Of a stretch of DNA of 54,464 bases, positions 52,201 through 54,464 are shown piece after piece. A program made the position numbers and the translations under genes. Origin of the DNA: Kamptonema formosum PCC 10802 (lineage in GTDB: Bacteria > Cyanobacteriota > Cyanobacteriia > Cyanobacteriales > Oscillatoriaceae); NCBI RefSeq assembly GCF_000332335.1, contig NZ_KB235949.1, positions 52,909 to 107,372 of the forward strand. The letters run 5' to 3'. The notes under the pieces are model-generated. The model saw only the letters and a list, made by a program, of their open reading frames with translations, was not told the origin of the DNA and did no database searches. Each line of letters starts with the position of its first letter. Position 1 is the first letter of the stretch.

Positions 52201-54464
52201 TCCTTGGACAATTGACCCAGGGCAGACATTTTTCCTGGATTATCCCCAGCAGGAACTACAACCAAGACATTGTGTTTCTGCGCGTAGGCGATTGCCGCTC
52301 GCTCAGCCGGTTTCAGCTCGCGCGGCAGAATCGTCCCATCTTTTTTAACTTCTGTCAAATTCAAATTGATATTGACAATTGCGTTAGGTTGTGCGTCTGC
52401 CTTAGCCGCATCCACAAATTCAATCAGCGACTGCGCCCATTGCTCAGAAGAACCACTGGCACGCGCTGCGAACAGAGGCGCATCATCATTAATACCATCA
52501 ATGCCCTTGCCATTGTTCTGAGTGGCCCCAATAATCTCTAACGCGGGGCTTACCGGCTTGTTGCTTTCACCGGCACTCACCAACGGATTCGCATCCCCAT
52601 CCACCCTATCTTGCCCCAAAGTAATCCGCGAATAGTCAATATCGGGATTATTCGCAGCAAAACCGGTGTCAATCACACCCACTAACGGCTGATTCTGTTT
52701 CGGAAAGTCGAACACCGGCTGCTTGACAGGCGCAGCGACACTCGTCTTTTTGGGAGCAGATGCCGGCGCTGCCCCACTCGCGCTAGCAGCAATCCCTTGA
52801 CTGCTGCCGGTAATAATGTCTGCAATCGCCGCAGCTGAAACAGCCGGCTTATTAACAGTTACTGCATTTGTACTAACAACGTCCTGCACCGGCAGCCCGA
52901 CTGTAGGGACATTTGCAGCTGGAGCAGCCGGCACAACCGGCCCATTTGTCAATCCGCCTGCATTACCATAAACCGGCTTATTTGTCAATACATCTGCCGG
53001 CGCAACTGTCTGCCCTGCAGGTAAAGTGCCATTTGACGGCGCAACTGCCTGACCCGTCAGTACATCAGCAGTACCGCTATTTGGCGCAACGGGCTGGCCA
53101 ACCGCCACTTGGGCCATAGTGTCCGCCGGCGCAACCGGCTTATTTGTAAGTTGCGCTTCATTAACATAAATTAGAGAATTTGTCAAGACTTGTGGCGTGA
53201 CAGGTGCCGGCTGAATTGGCTGAGTGGCGGTTGAGACAGCGGTAACAATTGCCGGTGCGACTGGGTTGTCAGCTGTCGGAATTTCTGCGCTTGTCGCCGG
53301 TGGCGCAACAGGCGAGCTTGTCGGAGTGCTACTGACAGCCGGTGGCTTAACCGGGTTTGTTGTCGGAGTGGTGCTTATTGCCGGTGGCTCAATCGCCGAG
53401 GTTGTCGGAGTGCTGCTTATTGCCGGTGGCTCAACCGGCGAGGTTGTCGGAGTGGTGCTTATTGCCGGTGGCTCAATCGCCGAGGTTGTCTGAATTGTCT
53501 GAATTGTCTGAATTGTCTGAATTGTCTGAATTGTCTGAATGATCGGAATTTCCCCTATTGCCGGTGGCTCAACCGGCGCGATTGGCGCAACCGGGGAGCT
53601 TGTCTCAATTGTCGGAATTTCCGCTGCAGCCGGTGGCTCAACCGGCAAGCTTGTCAGAATTGTCTGAATTGTCTGAATTGTTTTAATTGTCGGAATTATC
53701 GGAATTTCCCCTATTGCCGGTGGCTCAACCGGCAAGCTTGTCGGAATTGTCTGAATTGTCTGAATTGTTTTAATTGTCGGAATTATCGGAATTTCTCCTA
53801 TTGCCGGTGGCTCAACCGGCGCGATTGGCGCAACCGGAGAGCTTGTCTCAATTGTCGGAATTTCCGCTGCAGCCGGTGGCGCAACCGGGGAGCCTGTGGG
53901 AATTATCGGAATTTCCCCTATTGCCGGTGGCTCAACCGGCGCGATTGGCGCAACCGGCTCGTTTGTCGGAATTGTCGGAATTTCCGCTACCACGGGTGGC
54001 TCAATCGCCGAGGTTATCGGAGTGGTGCTCGTCGCCGGTGGCTCAACCGACAAGCTTGTCGGAATTGTCGGAATTTCCCCTATTGCCGGTGGCGCAACAG
54101 GCGAGCTTGTGGGAATTGTCTCAATTGTGGGAATTGTCGGAATTTCCCCTAAAGCCGGTGGCTCAACCGCCGAGGTTGTGGGAATTATCGGAATTTCCCC
54201 TATTGCCGGTGGCTCAACCGGCAAGCTTGTCGGAATTTCCCCTATTGCCGGTGGCTCAACCGCCGAGCTTGTCGGAATTTCCCCTAAAGCCGGTGGTGAA
54301 ACCGGCTCGCTTGTCTCAATTGTCGGAATCTCCCCTACCGCCGGTGGCTCAACCGCCGAGCTTGTCGGAATTTCCCCTATTGCCGGTGGCTCAACCGGCT
54401 CGACTGTCGGAATCTCCGCGACAGCGGGTGACTCAACCGGCTCGTCTGTGGGAATTATCGGAAT
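49215..54464 (-). CDS. Giant multidomain subtilisin-like protease, 5' end outside the window
   Basis: At least 1749 codons; the frame is open to the right edge. Order from the N-terminal side: Pro-rich repeat region (units like [15 protein letters not shown], 53300-54464); a Val/Ala/Pro-rich stretch (about 52710-53300); S8 domain 1 with Asp ([14 protein letters not shown]) and Ser ([11 protein letters not shown]), but the His motif is [12 protein letters not shown], so no catalytic His; S8 domain 2 with [12 protein letters not shown]-type Asp, EHGTHVLGI His, VAAGNDGG and [12 protein letters not shown] Ser, interrupted before the Ser by a helical insertion of about 150 residues; LysM ([18 protein letters not shown]); a Glu/Arg/Gln coiled coil; and a Lys-rich C-terminal domain with a glycine-rich hydrophobic segment ([20 protein letters not shown]). 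Domain 1 is probably inactive. The signal peptide, if any, is not in view. Confidence 0.9.
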   Translation of the reverse strand: MPIIPTDEPVESPAVAEIPTVEPVEPPAIGEIPTSSAVEPPAVGEIPTIETSEPVSPPALGEIPTSSAVEPPAIGEIPTSLPVEPPAIGEIPIIPTTSAVEPPALGEIPTIPTIETIPTSSPVAPPAIGEIPTIPTSLSVEPPATSTTPITSAIEPPVVAEIPTIPTNEPVAPIAPVEPPAIGEIPIIPTGSPVAPPAAAEIPTIETSSPVAPIAPVEPPAIGEIPIIPTIKTIQTIQTIPTSLPVEPPAIGEIPIIPTIKTIQTIQTILTSLPVEPPAAAEIPTIETSSPVAPIAPVEPPAIGEIPIIQTIQTIQTIQTIQTIQTTSAIEPPAISTTPTTSPVEPPAISSTPTTSAIEPPAISTTPTTNPVKPPAVSSTPTSSPVAPPATSAEIPTADNPVAPAIVTAVSTATQPIQPAPVTPQVLTNSLIYVNEAQLTNKPVAPADTMAQVAVGQPVAPNSGTADVLTGQAVAPSNGTLPAGQTVAPADVLTNKPVYGNAGGLTNGPVVPAAPAANVPTVGLPVQDVVSTNAVTVNKPAVSAAAIADIITGSSQGIAASASGAAPASAPKKTSVAAPVKQPVFDFPKQNQPLVGVIDTGFAANNPDIDYSRITLGQDRVDGDANPLVSAGESNKPVSPALEIIGATQNNGKGIDGINDDAPLFAARASGSSEQWAQSLIEFVDAAKADAQPNAIVNINLNLTEVKKDGTILPRELKPAERAAIAYAQKHNVLVVVPAGDNPGKMSALGQLSKEFDNVIAVGAAKRVNNAVALSKAYAPADYSGSGEALDILADGTSGNTSGTSVAAAKVAGAASLVWAANPKLSYRQVIDILQRTATDLKTPNWDEETGAGLLNITAAVYLAKVTPAVDVDVPVRWVDFEDKNQPLIGIIDTGFNGKNPDIDYSRIILGRDLVDGDNNPLLETGEGNEHGTHVLGIIGATQSNGIGIDGMNDDAPIWLGRAVGSGKWAESLREFVDAAKASGQPNAVVNLSFDLTQINPDGSVTTRYELTPQEREALEYARQNGVMVVVAAGNDGGTMSALGQASQEFDNIITVGSIDYNGNRAEYSSFGDGLDIVARGGTSDQPIVSTVGEGADLDGFSSNDEISEDEMSAIANATFEGIFGSSLDTGASEPDAVPPEELSSEDRQVLEQAIAELQQLLSDGLDPDKGLISLELLDGYFSAALDAVSQFLDAFGEDFTDLIVNALEALEKTVDDSDVSTLTDDYFSMSFDFGVGEMAGTSVAAAKVTGAVSQVWAANPGLSYIQVKEILKKTAVDLNAPGWDEETGAGLVNIAAAVELAKRTQPQTYQPQPLLSPLTWSGEGAVTPSERPVEVTQYNGKFYQWVPYTVRSGDNLSAIASRTLGNGAGWSLIFERNRNVISNPNLIYPGQQILVPTEDFGYLQQQEEERRRQEEARRKQEQQQEEERRRQEEARRKQEQIQAIINQVTRKVGALGNPLRSYLSNGVTVYHFGKGILYVQPDGRYSFYQTLKKGTQQYRTLYGRVQNVYNAMYNASSNLYRLSKTDRMLVSTKGTAKVVYEFGRFLNNKPGFANKANWAGRFSNFANKQLVQTKVWLQFKARRAVLETRKFLLGNKFGRGLASGAKFVTKFVRNVTKKFPWVPKAARVAGKAIRFLGPLAHGLNLALTVGDVFTAKTEQEKRRAVLKAGASVVAGAVGMLGGPGMALTAASITSTVFDFGYWAADKLGYKDKLDKTIETGFNKVTEAAKSVGNFFSGVGNKMKSLFGW
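50147..50254. repeat. 54-bp coding tandem repeat (coiled coil)
   Basis: Two nearly identical 54-bp units starting at 50147 and 50201 encode [18 protein letters not shown] (18 residues), the coiled-coil linker between LysM and the C-terminal domain. Confidence 0.85.
53330..54464. repeat. Coding repeat array, Pro-rich [11 protein letters not shown] units
   Basis: Units built from CCTATTGCCGGTGGCTCAAC and GTCGGAATT words, of mixed length, run to the window edge. Within them 9-bp tracts (TGAATTGTC)n at 53490-53541, 53665-53690 and 53750-53775 encode IQT repeats. The array keeps the frame throughout. Confidence 0.85.

Noticed and set aside
1-54464. tRNA or rRNA genes
   Set aside because: No cloverleaf with GGTTCGAATC-type arm or rRNA signature was recognised by eye; a tRNA search tool would settle it.

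Overview
The window looks like the chromosome of a filamentous, non-heterocystous cyanobacterium (Oscillatoriales/Microcoleus-like). This rests on a CAAD/CURT1-type thylakoid protein, DUF1822 and DUF928 proteins, serine/threonine kinases fused to TPRs, RTX-type calcium-binding proteins, CHASE2 and CHAT proteins, many HIP1 octamers (GCGATCGC), and intergenic spaces full of heptanucleotide tandem repeats, palindromes and MITE-like elements. The genus is an inference. No rRNA, tRNA or CRISPR array was seen.

Layout. 1-8 kb: housekeeping and hypothetical genes between repeat-rich spacers: a lipoprotein, an uncharacterised protein, aroA (EPSP synthase), an acyl-carrier-like small protein, a CAAD membrane protein and selO (protein AMPylase, carrying an in-frame insertion derived from an intergenic repeat). 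8-15.7 kb: a TPR protein, a TPR-kinase, an RTX repeat protein and a large P-loop GTPase-like protein. 16-29 kb: a signalling island with YbjN-like protein, atypical sigma-like factor, DUF1822 protein, a membrane CHAT protease-CHASE2 sensor, DUF928 protein, a three-gene AAA+ cassette and an exported TPR-CHAT protease. 29.8-42 kb: three further TPR-kinases (two lacking the catalytic Asp), a second RTX protein and mnmE. 42-49 kb: a phoD remnant, a SagB-type double nitroreductase, a pentapeptide-repeat protein, a HEPN/MNT toxin-antitoxin pair, a broken small gene between direct repeats and an ArgRS-like protein without a catalytic centre. 49.2 kb to the right edge: a giant exported-type protein with a repetitive Pro-rich region, two subtilisin domains (the first without its His), LysM, coiled coil and a glycine-rich tail. 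Its start lies outside the window.

How the genes may work together. The most coherent unit is 16.1-22.7 kb: all on the plus strand, short spacings, a near-consensus promoter in front of the CHAT-CHASE2 gene, and a 4-bp stop/start overlap between that gene and the DUF928 gene. The topology suggests a cytoplasmic CHAT protease controlled by a periplasmic CHASE2 domain, with an exported DUF928 partner and cytoplasmic sigma-like/DUF1822/YbjN proteins as possible outputs. This is inference. The neighbouring GTPase, AAA+ cassette, exported TPR-CHAT protein and TPR kinases/pseudokinases make the area a dense regulatory or conflict-type region.
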